Shown one piece after another: positions 21,818 through 30,155 of a stretch of 32,143 bases of DNA. Below the pieces are notes generated by a model. It saw only the letters and a list, made by a program, of their open reading frames with translations. It was not told the origin of the DNA and ran no database searches. Source of the stretch: Ignavibacteria bacterium RIFCSPLOWO2_12_FULL_56_21 (lineage in GTDB: Bacteria; Bacteroidota; Ignavibacteria; UBA10030). The stretch lies in assembly GCA_001802945.1 (NCBI GenBank), contig MHAK01000050.1:1-32143 (forward strand), read 5' to 3'. Position numbers and translations under genes: made by a program. Positions within the stretch are counted from its first letter, which is position 1; the number at the start of each line of letters is the position of its first letter.

Positions 21818-24070
21818 TCAGCTTTGTATAAGATATTGCAGTTTCAAGAAATACTGTGTGCTCGTTGTTTGAAATCTCGTCGCTCCGCCAAAATCCGTAT
21901 AATCGCGCGTCGCGCCGGCGTAAAACACCGTGAACGGGTTCAGGCGATAGCTGAAGAGTGGATAAATGTTCAGCGCCTTGTCGAACGAATCATATTGGGT
22001 AATCAGCCGAAGGAAGGACTCCGCGCTGAATTGATAGATGCCTGTTGCGCGAAATATGTTACCGTCAAAGTACAGAGTTCGAGTCGCGTCGCTGGACAAT
22101 CGTGAGCGATTGTAGGACAGTGACAACCGCGCCCGTTCAGTAAAGCGCACGGTAAAGCCTCCCCCTGCGTTGTGGCCGTATCCTAATTCGGGCGGAGTCG
22201 GCCTTCGATAAATAAAGTTGCCTATCTCAAGATAGAGGTCGTAGGACAGGAAGGGGGACGGATTCGCATAGAAATTCAACGAAGTCCGCGGTATCCTCGG
22301 GAAATACAGCCCTCGGAATCGCTCCTGGTTAAGGAGAAGCGCGTTGACGTTGAATCCCATTTGCCCTTTCATGTTCGCGAACCCGTTGAGCACCACAAAC
22401 CGCTCTTTTCGATGCCCGCCGTAATTGAACTGCATTCCGGTGAACCCTCCAAAGCCCCACTGCGTCACAAAGTTCGATTCGTCCGGATAGAACGTCAGGC
22501 CGTAGTTCACACTCCAGTTGCGCCGGTTCGTTCTTGTGATAAAACCATTTTGAGCCTGAAACGTGGGAGAGAGGTCCTCCATCGTGATCCCCCAATTACT
22601 GTTCCGCCCTGAGCGTGAGAGGTCGAGACGCGCAGCAAGACCTCCATACGATTCTCCGTCGTACCCTGCTGTGTATTTGGTTGGACCAAACGTCCTCGAA
22701 TCCTGAAAAACGCTGGTGTCGTTGAGCTCGCGAGTGTCCGAATAATAGAGAACGCCGCGGAATGCGTGATTCTCCAGAAACCTGTAATTCCAGTCGATGC
22801 CGCCGACGATATTGTGGGCATCCGACGTCAGCGCGCGATGCGACACGACGCCGCCGATGTATGACTGTCCGCCGAGGTCGTAGCGAATACGGCCCACGTT
22901 TGCCAGCGATTTCATTCCCGTTCCTGCAAGGTCGCTCCGTTCTTCACCGGGAATGAACAGTGCGGTGTTCCGGTCGGACGCGCTGAGGACTCCGAACGAC
23001 AGCGCTCCGGCCTTGCCGCTCACTTTCGCCGCCACCAAAGGATCGTTGACCGTCCGCGTGTAGAACACGGTGAGCGCAGGACCGTCGAATCCTTGCAAGC
23101 TGCTCCGGAACAGGTCCGACCCTTCCAGGAAGAATGGCCGCTTCTCCTGGAAGAAGAGTGCGAACGTTGTGTTCACGCTGATCTGCGCGGCATCCGATTC
23201 GATCTGGCTGAAGTCCGGGTTGACCGTCGCCTCGACAACAATGTCCGGCGTAGGGGAAACCTTCACACCGACGCCCGCACGCCCTTTCACTTTTCCCTGT
23301 TCATACGGTGTCGTCGGGTCGTCCGCATCTCTCAGTGAGCCCTGCTGCGACCCCAGTACATACGGGAGAATCTCCGTCGAGAGTCCGGATTTCAAGCCGC
23401 GAATGCCGATGAGCGGAAATCCCTGGCAGATAAGGCATGGATTATTCCGGTCGTACGTTGTTGCAGACAACGTGGCGTTTGTTTCCCGGGGAAGTTTCCG
23501 GCCGGCGAGGACCGTCCACACTTGTTCTTCCCTGTCGGGAATCCGAATGCTTTTGAAAGGAATTCCCATTTCCACCGTCCAGGAATCCCGGCCCAGCGCA
23601 GCGCCAGAATACCATACCAGTTCGTATGACGGGTCTTCGTTCTCCCCTGCTCTCAGAGCGTCTCCCTGGACATTGTAAGGGTTGACGAAGAATTCGTACG
23701 CGCGTTGATTATCGCCGTACGGGTCGACGATGAGAATGGCGAGATCGTCGTTGAACATGCGATCGCGCTCCGACAGCTGCGCACGAAGGTTTGTCATACT
23801 CGAGTCAAAACATTCGAATGCGGCATACAACATGTCGTCGGTGTAGGCGAACTTGACGGTGGTGCGCTGCGCCGCCGGAGCATTTTCGCGCGGGTCGACC
23901 TCGTACTTCACGTCGAGGGGCGCAACGGATGACCATGCAGCATCGTCGATCCTGCCGTCGACGACGATAGGCTGGGACAAACGAGCGGCGGTGACAGGAG
24001 GGTGTTGAGCACAAAGGCGGGAAAAACCGACCAAAAGGAGTGGAATCGTCGCCAGCACAGGTTTGATCAT
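21818..24070 (-). CDS. DUF5916 outer-membrane protein with N-terminal CBM9-like domain
   Basis: ATG 24070 is chosen because CCGGAG lies just upstream and it begins a signal peptide (MIKPVLATIPLLLVGFSRLCAQ). The frame extends 26 residues further without support. Of 750 residues, ~27-220 form a CBM9-like beta-sandwich (QPIVVDGRIDDAAWSSVAPL, VKFAYTDDMLYAAFECFDS, ILIVDPYGDNQRAYEFFVNPYNVQGD, WTVEMGIPFKSI). The rest is a DUF5916 outer-membrane beta barrel with the conserved VNPDFSQIESDAAQISVN and FFQEKRPFFLEG motifs and a barrel-like C-terminus. This combination is common in Bacteroidota relatives, often beside hydrolases, and no function is proven. It is transcribed toward the alpha-mannosidase gene. 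Confidence 0.92.
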   Translation of the reverse strand: MIKPVLATIPLLLVGFSRLCAQHPPVTAARLSQPIVVDGRIDDAAWSSVAPLDVKYEVDPRENAPAAQRTTVKFAYTDDMLYAAFECFDSSMTNLRAQLSERDRMFNDDLAILIVDPYGDNQRAYEFFVNPYNVQGDALRAGENEDPSYELVWYSGAALGRDSWTVEMGIPFKSIRIPDREEQVWTVLAGRKLPRETNATLSATTYDRNNPCLICQGFPLIGIRGLKSGLSTEILPYVLGSQQGSLRDADDPTTPYEQGKVKGRAGVGVKVSPTPDIVVEATVNPDFSQIESDAAQISVNTTFALFFQEKRPFFLEGSDLFRSSLQGFDGPALTVFYTRTVNDPLVAAKVSGKAGALSFGVLSASDRNTALFIPGEERSDLAGTGMKSLANVGRIRYDLGGQSYIGGVVSHRALTSDAHNIVGGIDWNYRFLENHAFRGVLYYSDTRELNDTSVFQDSRTFGPTKYTAGYDGESYGGLAARLDLSRSGRNSNWGITMEDLSPTFQAQNGFITRTNRRNWSVNYGLTFYPDESNFVTQWGFGGFTGMQFNYGGHRKERFVVLNGFANMKGQMGFNVNALLLNQERFRGLYFPRIPRTSLNFYANPSPFLSYDLYLEIGNFIYRRPTPPELGYGHNAGGGFTVRFTERARLSLSYNRSRLSSDATRTLYFDGNIFRATGIYQFSAESFLRLITQYDSFDKALNIYPLFSYRLNPFTVFYAGATRDYTDFGGATRFQTTSTQYFLKLQYLIQS

Positions 24071-24263
24071 ATGACTCCGGATTGAGATGAACAATGACTG
24101 AAGGGGAGAGAATGCTGACTCGCTCGTTCGGCTCCCTACGCTATCCAAAGCTAGAAGTTACATGGATGCAATACATGGCTGCTAAACGTACGAAAGGACC
24201 GTCACGTCCGCAACTTGCAACTTCGGGGCTGCTTGAGCATATTGGCGCAAAGGAAAGAAAACT

Positions 24264-24308
24264 CCACGAATGCACACGAAGTAGTGTTTCATTCGAGAAG
24301 ATTCGTGG
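24264..24308. repeat. Inverted repeat upstream of the PhyH-family gene
   Basis: CCACGAAT (24264-24271) and ATTCGTGG (24301-24308) are perfect outer arms. Inside, CGAATG (24267-24272) can instead pair with CATTCG (24290-24295), extended by ACAC with GTGT. It resembles the block at 7431. It lies 34 bases before the ATG, so it would be in the 5' leader or the promoter. Confidence 0.5.
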
Positions 24309-24341
24309 ACAATTTTCTTCATAGGATATCCGACTGCCACC

Positions 24342-25163
24342 ATGCCCAATCCAAGCCCCGAACTCGCAACCCCATACCCGATCACCGAAGAACACCGCGC
24401 GAAGTACAAAACTGACGGGTTCATTTTGCTACGCGCCGTTCTGAGCCGCGCGGTCATCGACAGTTACCGGCCGGTTATTCTTGATACAGTCGAAAAAGTG
24501 TCCAGGTCGCGTGACACCCAGGGACGCATTTCTGACTACAGTGCGATGTTCACGCAGGTCACGAACGTTTGGAACCAGGACGAGACAATCCGGCAGATCG
24601 TATTTGCGCGACGGCTAGCACAGATCGCCGCTGACCTCATGGGAGTCCGGGGAGTGCGTCTGTACCACGACCAAGCGCTTATCAAAGAGCCGGGAGGCAA
24701 GCCGACCCCGTGGCACCAGGATCAGTACTATTGGCCGCTCGACTCGCCCAATACGATCACCATGTGGATGCCGCTCGTGGACGTCACGCCGGCGATGGGA
24801 TCGATGGCTTTCGTTCCCGGATCACACACGAATACTTCCTTCCCGCGCATGGCGATTTCGGACACGTCGCAGGAATTCTTCGAGAACATTATCCGGCAGG
24901 GCAACGCTCCGACGCCAAGTTTTGCCCTGTCCGCGGGGGACGTAACGTTCCATTCCGGATGGACGCTCCATTCCGCGCATCCCAACACCAGCGACCGTCG
25001 TCGTGAGGTCTTGACGATCATCTACTTCGCCGACGGCACGAAGATCCTCCCGCCCGACAACGAACACCGAAAGGTCGACATGGAGGTGTTTCATCCGGGA
25101 CAAAAACCGGGAGAGATCGCTGCGAGTCCGTTGAACCCACTATTATATGAGAAGACAGTATAG
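24342..25163 (+). CDS. Phytanoyl-CoA dioxygenase-family (PhyH) Fe(II)/2-oxoglutarate oxygenase
   Basis: This 273-residue protein has the PhyH double-stranded beta helix. It has an N-terminal YKTDGFILLRAVLS segment, the iron-binding H-x-D in WHQDQYYW (His125, Asp127), NTITMWMPLVDVTPAMGSMAFVPGSH, and the distal His in HSAHPNTSDRRR (near 210) followed by the 2-oxoglutarate-binding Arg. All expected iron ligands are present. It should hydroxylate a small molecule using O2 and 2-oxoglutarate, and the substrate is unknown. No signal peptide, so cytoplasmic. It is divergent from the DUF5916 gene, with a 271-bp gap. Confidence 0.92.
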   Translation: MPNPSPELATPYPITEEHRAKYKTDGFILLRAVLSRAVIDSYRPVILDTVEKVSRSRDTQGRISDYSAMFTQVTNVWNQDETIRQIVFARRLAQIAADLMGVRGVRLYHDQALIKEPGGKPTPWHQDQYYWPLDSPNTITMWMPLVDVTPAMGSMAFVPGSHTNTSFPRMAISDTSQEFFENIIRQGNAPTPSFALSAGDVTFHSGWTLHSAHPNTSDRRREVLTIIYFADGTKILPPDNEHRKVDMEVFHPGQKPGEIAASPLNPLLYEKTV

Positions 25164-25188
25164 ATTGTATACGCTGAGGAGAAACTTT

Positions 25189-25279
25189 CCAAACATGCCA
25201 AACAATCCAAACTTACCAAACAGTTGAAAAAGACAGTCTCCTTGTTTGGAATGTTTGGACCCATTGGAATGTTTGGAGT
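25189..25279. repeat. Two opposed arrays of 9-base repeats (CCAAACNNN x4 and GTTTGGNNN x4)
   Basis: Four 9-base units beginning CCAAAC run from 25189 to 25224. Four beginning GTTTGG (the third is CATTGG) run from 25244 to 25279. The two arrays are reverse complements of each other at about 26 of 33 positions and are spaced by 19 bases, so the RNA could fold as a long imperfect hairpin. It ends 13 bases before the ribosome site of the next gene. Confidence 0.75.
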
Positions 25280-25292
25280 TTTCAACAATCAT

Positions 25293-25298
25293 AAAGGA
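25293..25298 (+). promoter_or_regulatory. Ribosome binding site AAAGGA choosing TTG 25305
   Basis: AAAGGA lies six bases before TTG 25305, which begins a good signal peptide. The upstream ATG frame from 25224 only translates the repeat array into a Phe-Gly-rich string. Confidence 0.7.
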
Positions 25299-25304
25299 CA
25301 TTCA

Positions 25305-25850
25305 TTGAAGAAACCTCCAGTAGTCCTCATCTTAGGGCTCCTTGCCTTTTCGTCATCACCTTCTCAGGTGCTCAACAACGCCCGCGTTCTCGGCCGTAGC
25401 GATGCGTCGCTCGGATTTTTTGCAGCAATGCCATCGAGCAAGGACCTGAACCTCATCGGCGACTTTGGCTTCGGCCTCGGCGGCGGTTCAGACCTCGGTG
25501 TGCGCGCAGTGTTCGGAGAAGGAGAGACCTATCTCGGCCTCGATGTCGAATGGCTGCTCACAACCCGTTCTCCCCTGATCTCCATTTCTCTTGGAGCCCA
25601 CAAAGCGGGCGATGTCGGGGTCGATGGAACATTGAATATTTCCTTTCCGATCACCCGGGTCGTCGGACTGTATACCGGCGTCGACGCCAATGTCGAATTC
25701 GCGAACGGCACAACCGCAACACCCGTCTGGTTTTTCATCGGATTCGATGTCGACATCCGGAACTATATGGAACTCACGTTCGAGGTCGATCCGGCATTAA
25801 GCGATTCTGCCGGAGACATGTTTGCGGGCGGAGTAAGGTTCTATTTTTAG
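25305..25850 (+). CDS. Small exported outer-membrane beta-barrel-like protein
   Basis: TTG 25305 is preferred as the start: it has an ideal AAAGGA site and begins a signal peptide (MKKPPVVLILGLLAFSSSPSQV). The longer frame from 25224 would add 27 residues encoded by the GTTTGG array. The mature part has alternating beta-strand patterns rich in Gly and aromatics (LIGDFGFGLGGGSDLGVRAVFG, TYLGLDVEWLL, NYMELTFEVDPAL) and ends GGVRFYF. A C-terminal Phe is typical of outer-membrane barrels. At 181 residues it could form about eight to ten strands. No specific family was recognised. A terminator follows 28 bases after its stop. Confidence 0.75.
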   Translation: MKKPPVVLILGLLAFSSSPSQVLNNARVLGRSDASLGFFAAMPSSKDLNLIGDFGFGLGGGSDLGVRAVFGEGETYLGLDVEWLLTTRSPLISISLGAHKAGDVGVDGTLNISFPITRVVGLYTGVDANVEFANGTTATPVWFFIGFDVDIRNYMELTFEVDPALSDSAGDMFAGGVRFYF

Positions 25851-25878
25851 AGACACGTGATATCAGCATGCACACTGG

Positions 25879-25905
25879 AAGGCGGCCGATGTGCCGCCTT
25901 TTGAT
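25879..25905 (+). terminator. Rho-independent terminator of the small barrel gene
   Basis: AAGGCGGC (25879-25886) and GCCGCCTT (25893-25900) are perfect arms with a 6-base loop, followed by TTGATTTCC. The arm Ts extend into a short T run. Confidence 0.85.
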
Positions 25906-26151
25906 TTCCTTGTCTTCATCAACACGTCGAAACGGAGGATCAATTGTCGCATGCGTGGGAATGACGCGAATCATTCTTGCGAATCGTGATCCTCAACAGT
26001 TCGAAATCACCAAATTTCCCTCGAGCATCAACAATTAATGTTGGATCGCTTGACAAAAACTGAAGCCGTGCCCAGATTGTCACCACGACGGCACACTCAA
26101 AGTGAATTCTGGAGGCGCCGTGTCGGGGAACCATGTATGTGATATTGTCAA
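25906..26151. other. Noncoding stretch, possible small-RNA locus
   Basis: I see no convincing gene in this part of the 411-bp gap. TTGACA occurs at 26050-26055 with a poor -10 (CAGATT) 17 bp later, and a strong terminator hairpin lies at 26152-26187. A transcript of about 110 bases is possible. It could equally be the 5' leader of the next gene with an attenuator. Confidence 0.35.
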
Positions 26152-26196
26152 AGCCCTCATGATCGAAGTCATCCGATGGTGAGGGCTGTTTTCTTT
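26152..26196 (+). terminator. Strong terminator-like hairpin with no gene directly upstream
   Basis: AGCCCTCA (26152-26159) pairs with TGAGGGCT (26180-26187). An inner ATCG/CGAT pairing extends the stem, and GTTTTCTTT follows. The nearest upstream gene already has its own terminator at 25879, so this one ends a different transcript or attenuates the next gene. Confidence 0.75.
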
Positions 26197-26261
26197 GATG
26201 AGCGTTGGTGTTCATCGGACGATCAGCCCATGCGAACTACTTCCTTGAAGCGCCATTCCTA

Positions 26262-27911
26262 ATGCATCATCTCAGAAATGTCTCACTGGTAATCGTCGTC
26301 TGTGTAATCGTGCCGCAGTTCTCGTCTGCGCAATGGAGTCCGACCGGACTGGCGATTTGTGACACAAGCGCGAATCCGGTTTCAGGAGGGTTCATGTCTC
26401 CGCAGATCTGTTCCGACGATAATGGAGGGGCATACGTCTGCTGGATGGACAGGCGAAACGGACAAGTGGACATATACGCACAGCACGTCGCCAACGACGG
26501 GACGCTTTTATGGCAGAAGAACGGCATTCCGATTGTGGACAACGTGATTGCTCAACGGTTTCCCCAAATGGTCAGCGACGGTGGTGGAGGGGCGTACATA
26601 GCATGGGAAGACGATCAGGCAGACTACACGTATGTATTCGCCCAGCGCATCAACGCTGAGGGACAAAAGCTATGGCAGTCGAACGGCATTAAGGCAGCAG
26701 AGACCGGGGGATTGTTCATCAGCCTGGACAGGGATTCACACAATGGACTGTTGCTGGGATGGAGCACGACATATAGTGTATTTGTTCAACGTCTTGACAG
26801 CATGGGTAATCGCGTATGGGCTGATAGTGGGACGCAGATAACGAACCGACTCGGGACGGTCTATCCAGGGGCTTTGCGCGTGAAGAGCGACAGTCACGGC
26901 GGAATGTTTGTTTGCTGGTCGGAAGGCATTGACTACGAACAAATGGAACTCTACGTGCAACGAGTGGACAGCTCCGGCGTCATCGCATTCCAAGCGGATG
27001 GATTGCCCTTGACAAACAATGGCACGCAGAACTCCAACATTCATCTCATCAGTGATAAAGCGGGCAATCTGATTGTTCAATGGGGAAGTGCACCGCCTGT
27101 GCCCTTAGACACCGGTCGCACGTTTATTCAGAGAATTGACCTTCAAGGCGTCACGACTTGGGGACCCACTGGTATCATGCTTCTCGAGACCGGCGGAAGC
27201 GGTTCGGGAAAAAGGAATACAAACGACGGGCACGGGGGCGCCTTCATCGGGTACAAGAACCACATCCAGCATGTCGACAGTGCTGGGAATTTCCTGTGGC
27301 CGGGCAGTGGTGCTGATTTCACACCTTTGAAGATTCACTTCAACGAATCCGAGCAGATCCTGAATGGAGAGGACGGCATCTGGAACATCTGGACACAGTA
27401 CACAGGAGATGACGACGTGTACGCCCAGTATATCAACCGAGATGGGATTGCGAAGTGGGGGGCAGATGGGAGAAATGTATGCGGCGTCGTATCCCTGCAA
27501 GATTGGCAACGTGGGACGTATACCGGCAATGGTACGGCAATAATAGTCTGGATGGACACACGGGATTCTCGAAGTGCTGTCTACGCGGCCAAACTTGATA
27601 CTGGAGGCATCGTAACATCTGTCGGTGGCGATGAAACGCAAATGCCCCAATCCTTCCAACTCGAACAAAACTATCCGAATCCGTTCAATCCCTCCACGAT
27701 TATCCGGTATTCATTATCGCGTGGAAGTTTCGTATCCCTGAAGGTGCTCGATATTCTTGGAAGAGAACTTCGAACTCTCGTCAACGAAGAACAGTCGACC
27801 GGCGGCCACGAATTGCAATTCAACGCGGAAGGGCTCTCCTCCGGCATGTATTTTTACCGGTTACGTGCCGGCAACCAAACCCTCACGAAGAAAATGCTCC
27901 TGGTGCAATAA
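26262..27911 (+). CDS. T9SS cargo protein with repeated beta-propeller-like blades
   Basis: ATG 26262 starts a signal peptide (LVIVVCVIVPQFSSAQ). The in-frame start at 26205 adds 19 unsupported residues. The 549-residue protein carries several ~50-60-residue repeats with the pattern DxxGGAYxxWxDxRxxxxDIYAQxxxxxGxxLWxxxGxPI (for example NNGGAYVCWMDRRNG-like, DGGGGAYIAWEDDQ and SHGGMFVCWSEG), consistent with a beta-propeller. Residues ~460-549 are the T9SS sorting domain (NYPNPFNPSTIIRYSL, VSLKVLDILGRELRTLV, SSGMYFYRLRAGNQTLTKKMLL). No catalytic residues were recognised. A surface adhesin or binding protein is possible. Only 18 bases separate it from the next T9SS cargo gene, so they are likely co-transcribed. 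Confidence 0.88.
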   Translation: MHHLRNVSLVIVVCVIVPQFSSAQWSPTGLAICDTSANPVSGGFMSPQICSDDNGGAYVCWMDRRNGQVDIYAQHVANDGTLLWQKNGIPIVDNVIAQRFPQMVSDGGGGAYIAWEDDQADYTYVFAQRINAEGQKLWQSNGIKAAETGGLFISLDRDSHNGLLLGWSTTYSVFVQRLDSMGNRVWADSGTQITNRLGTVYPGALRVKSDSHGGMFVCWSEGIDYEQMELYVQRVDSSGVIAFQADGLPLTNNGTQNSNIHLISDKAGNLIVQWGSAPPVPLDTGRTFIQRIDLQGVTTWGPTGIMLLETGGSGSGKRNTNDGHGGAFIGYKNHIQHVDSAGNFLWPGSGADFTPLKIHFNESEQILNGEDGIWNIWTQYTGDDDVYAQYINRDGIAKWGADGRNVCGVVSLQDWQRGTYTGNGTAIIVWMDTRDSRSAVYAAKLDTGGIVTSVGGDETQMPQSFQLEQNYPNPFNPSTIIRYSLSRGSFVSLKVLDILGRELRTLVNEEQSTGGHELQFNAEGLSSGMYFYRLRAGNQTLTKKMLLVQ

Positions 27912-27929
27912 TGCAAAGGAGTAACGCAC

Positions 27930-30155
27930 ATGAAACCTACTCTTCACATCGTAACCCTGGCGTTCGGCATGCTATTGTTATCTGCATCTTTACTGCAAAG
28001 TCAGCAAACCGATACCTCAAGTTACTTCCCATTGGGTCTGTGGGGCATCTGGATTGACTTGGATGCACCTCCGTTCACCGCTCCTCTGAACGCTAACCAA
28101 TGGGCGAATGAGCAATCCAATTGGTCCGGAATTAACGGAAATTACCTAGTCTATTGGATTCCCAGGTCAGTCGAGGATACCGTAATGGATCTGGCCGAAT
28201 CAATCAATTACAGGATAGACGTTGCCGACGACAACTACGGTTTGCCCCACAACACCAATTCGCTTGTATACTGGCTTTATCACAGCACACTCGGGGATTC
28301 AACGACGGCGATATCACAAATCAACAGCCTTAAGAACAAGTACGGCTCGCGACCCGGATTCTTTTCGTATTCGTTCGGTCAGGAAGGGCCCGTCGATTAT
28401 CCGGTTCTTTGGCCCGGCGTTGGATTCCTGACCCGCAAGATCCACGAATTGGACCCTCAAAGAAAATCGTATATGCTTGCTCACGTTCCTCTTGTCGGAT
28501 TCTTGAATGCGGCCCCAGCGCTGGACATTTATGAATCCGAGGATTACCCATTTTATGATACAACGTATTCCGTTTATTCAAGCCAACAATCGCGACTTAG
28601 CCATCTTGCATCCCTGTTTGACAGTCTGAAAGTCCTCTTTCGCGGGAGGCATACGGAATGGCATTTTCTCATGCAAGCACATAGAGAAAATCGCCCATGG
28701 CATCCGGATTTAAGACGACCCACTTTTTACGAACTTCGTGCTCAGGTCTATCTAGCGCTTTCTCGTGGTGCGCGCGGAATTACTTCCTTTGTGTATGGTT
28801 CAGATCAAAGAGAAGGCGACGTGTCGAGATTTGTGGGGCTGGTCGATGAAAGCCGAAATCCGTTTACTCTGACTACTGATCCTGAAGGAATAGAAGGATT
28901 CGCGAATCTCGCGAACGTGCATGAACAAATTCGAGTAATTGGTCCAACTCTTCGAAAGCTGAAGGTCTATGAGGCGTTTCCAAGAACTTCCATACCTTCG
29001 GGAAATGCCGCTCGAATCGTCTCGGTCTCGGGCGACAAGATTGAAATCGGCACATTCAAGAGAATCGACCAAGGAAACGATTCTACGGCCTACTTCATGC
29101 TGGTGAATCGAGTCTGCAATAACGAGAATGGATCTGTTGCGTCTTCGCAGAACATCACTGTCACATTTGGGAATTCTGTCCCATGGGAGATCACGGAAGT
29201 AGCATCCGGTTCATCGAGTATCATCAATATCGAGGGTGACTTCGCAGCCACCTTACAACCCGGAGACGGAAAGCTTTACAAGATTGGTGCGCTCACTTCG
29301 GTTTCCGGTTCCATCACGAGCTCAACTGCGTGGAGCGGCAAATATTACATCGCCTCAAGTGTGACGGTCAATTCCGGCATAACTCTCACGATCTCGGCCG
29401 GATCCTACGTTTGCGCTCCATCAGGCGCGAGCCTCATCTGCAATGGCTCTCTTTATGTGGCTGGTTCAGCGCAAGCTCCGGTCACGATGGATGTCATTGG
29501 CAGCGGTACTTGGGGCGGCATCTATTTCCAATCTGGAAGCGGAGGTTCAGTGTCATATGCCACCTTACGATATGCTACAAAGGGTATTCGCGTTGCATCT
29601 TCGTCACCTGTCATTCAACACTGCACAATCGAAGGATTCTCCGAACAAGGGATTTACATTACTAACGGCAGTCCCAGTGTTCAGAGCAACCTGATCAATG
29701 GCTGGAGTGGAACTGCTCATGTTGGAACAGGAATTTATGTCGACAACAGTGGAATTGGCAGCTCGACGCTCGCCATTTTCGGTAATAATACCGTCAAAGG
29801 CTGTATTACTGGCATTAGCATAGCCGGACCATTTGACTCAGTAGCTCAAAACACCATAGGAACCTACTCTGGCGGGATAAGCACTAGCAATGACTACGGA
29901 ATTGTCCGCTATGGTGGCGGAATAATCTCAGAGAACAAAGTCTATGGTGACAATGACGATTCCCAAGGAATCTTGCTTTGGTCGGGATCGGGTGGATCCG
30001 TCTCAGCCATATACAATCTATTGGACCATCATGGGCTTGGCTTGATCGATGAGGGTTGGCAATCAGGGTCCGTGACACATAATTCCTTTACGAACAATAG
30101 CGTCAGTTTTTTGAGCAGCGATGGTGAGATGGAAGCGCACTATAATGACTTCTAG
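27930..30155 (+). CDS. TIM-barrel-like plus beta-helix secreted protein, cut short by an in-frame TAG
   Basis: A signal peptide (MKPTLHIVTLAFGMLLLSASLLQSQ) is followed by ~400 residues resembling a glycoside-hydrolase TIM barrel: YFPLGLWGIW, GFFSYSFGQEGPVDYP, ALDIYESEDYPFY, and FYELRAQVYLALSRGARGITSFVYG. A right-handed parallel beta-helix region starts near residue 450 (SSPVIQHCTIEGFSEQGIYITNGSPSVQSNLI). The frame stops at TAG 30153-30155 after HYNDF, yet the same frame stays open for 172 more codons. Those codons finish the helix and add a T9SS sorting domain, so the intact protein would be ~913 residues. A nonsense mutation, sequencing error or stop readthrough are all possible. Catalytic acids cannot be assigned with confidence. 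ATG 27930 has AAAGGAG upstream. Confidence 0.85.
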   Translation: MKPTLHIVTLAFGMLLLSASLLQSQQTDTSSYFPLGLWGIWIDLDAPPFTAPLNANQWANEQSNWSGINGNYLVYWIPRSVEDTVMDLAESINYRIDVADDNYGLPHNTNSLVYWLYHSTLGDSTTAISQINSLKNKYGSRPGFFSYSFGQEGPVDYPVLWPGVGFLTRKIHELDPQRKSYMLAHVPLVGFLNAAPALDIYESEDYPFYDTTYSVYSSQQSRLSHLASLFDSLKVLFRGRHTEWHFLMQAHRENRPWHPDLRRPTFYELRAQVYLALSRGARGITSFVYGSDQREGDVSRFVGLVDESRNPFTLTTDPEGIEGFANLANVHEQIRVIGPTLRKLKVYEAFPRTSIPSGNAARIVSVSGDKIEIGTFKRIDQGNDSTAYFMLVNRVCNNENGSVASSQNITVTFGNSVPWEITEVASGSSSIINIEGDFAATLQPGDGKLYKIGALTSVSGSITSSTAWSGKYYIASSVTVNSGITLTISAGSYVCAPSGASLICNGSLYVAGSAQAPVTMDVIGSGTWGGIYFQSGSGGSVSYATLRYATKGIRVASSSPVIQHCTIEGFSEQGIYITNGSPSVQSNLINGWSGTAHVGTGIYVDNSGIGSSTLAIFGNNTVKGCITGISIAGPFDSVAQNTIGTYSGGISTSNDYGIVRYGGGIISENKVYGDNDDSQGILLWSGSGGSVSAIYNLLDHHGLGLIDEGWQSGSVTHNSFTNNSVSFLSSDGEMEAHYNDF

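Noticed and set aside
24210-24224. GCAACTT repeated twice upstream of the PhyH-family gene
   Set aside because: Two units are too few to call a repeat array.
25189-25279. CRISPR-like array
   Set aside because: Units are only 9 bases with no spacers of 25-40 bases, and no cas genes are nearby.
25224-25304. Longer N-terminus for the small barrel protein
   Set aside because: It is translated repeat array, it precedes a better ribosome site, and it would bury the signal peptide 27 residues inside.
26050-26078. Promoter TTGACA-17-CAGATT as a firm call
   Set aside because: Only half of the -10 positions match the consensus, so it is mentioned only as support for a possible small RNA.
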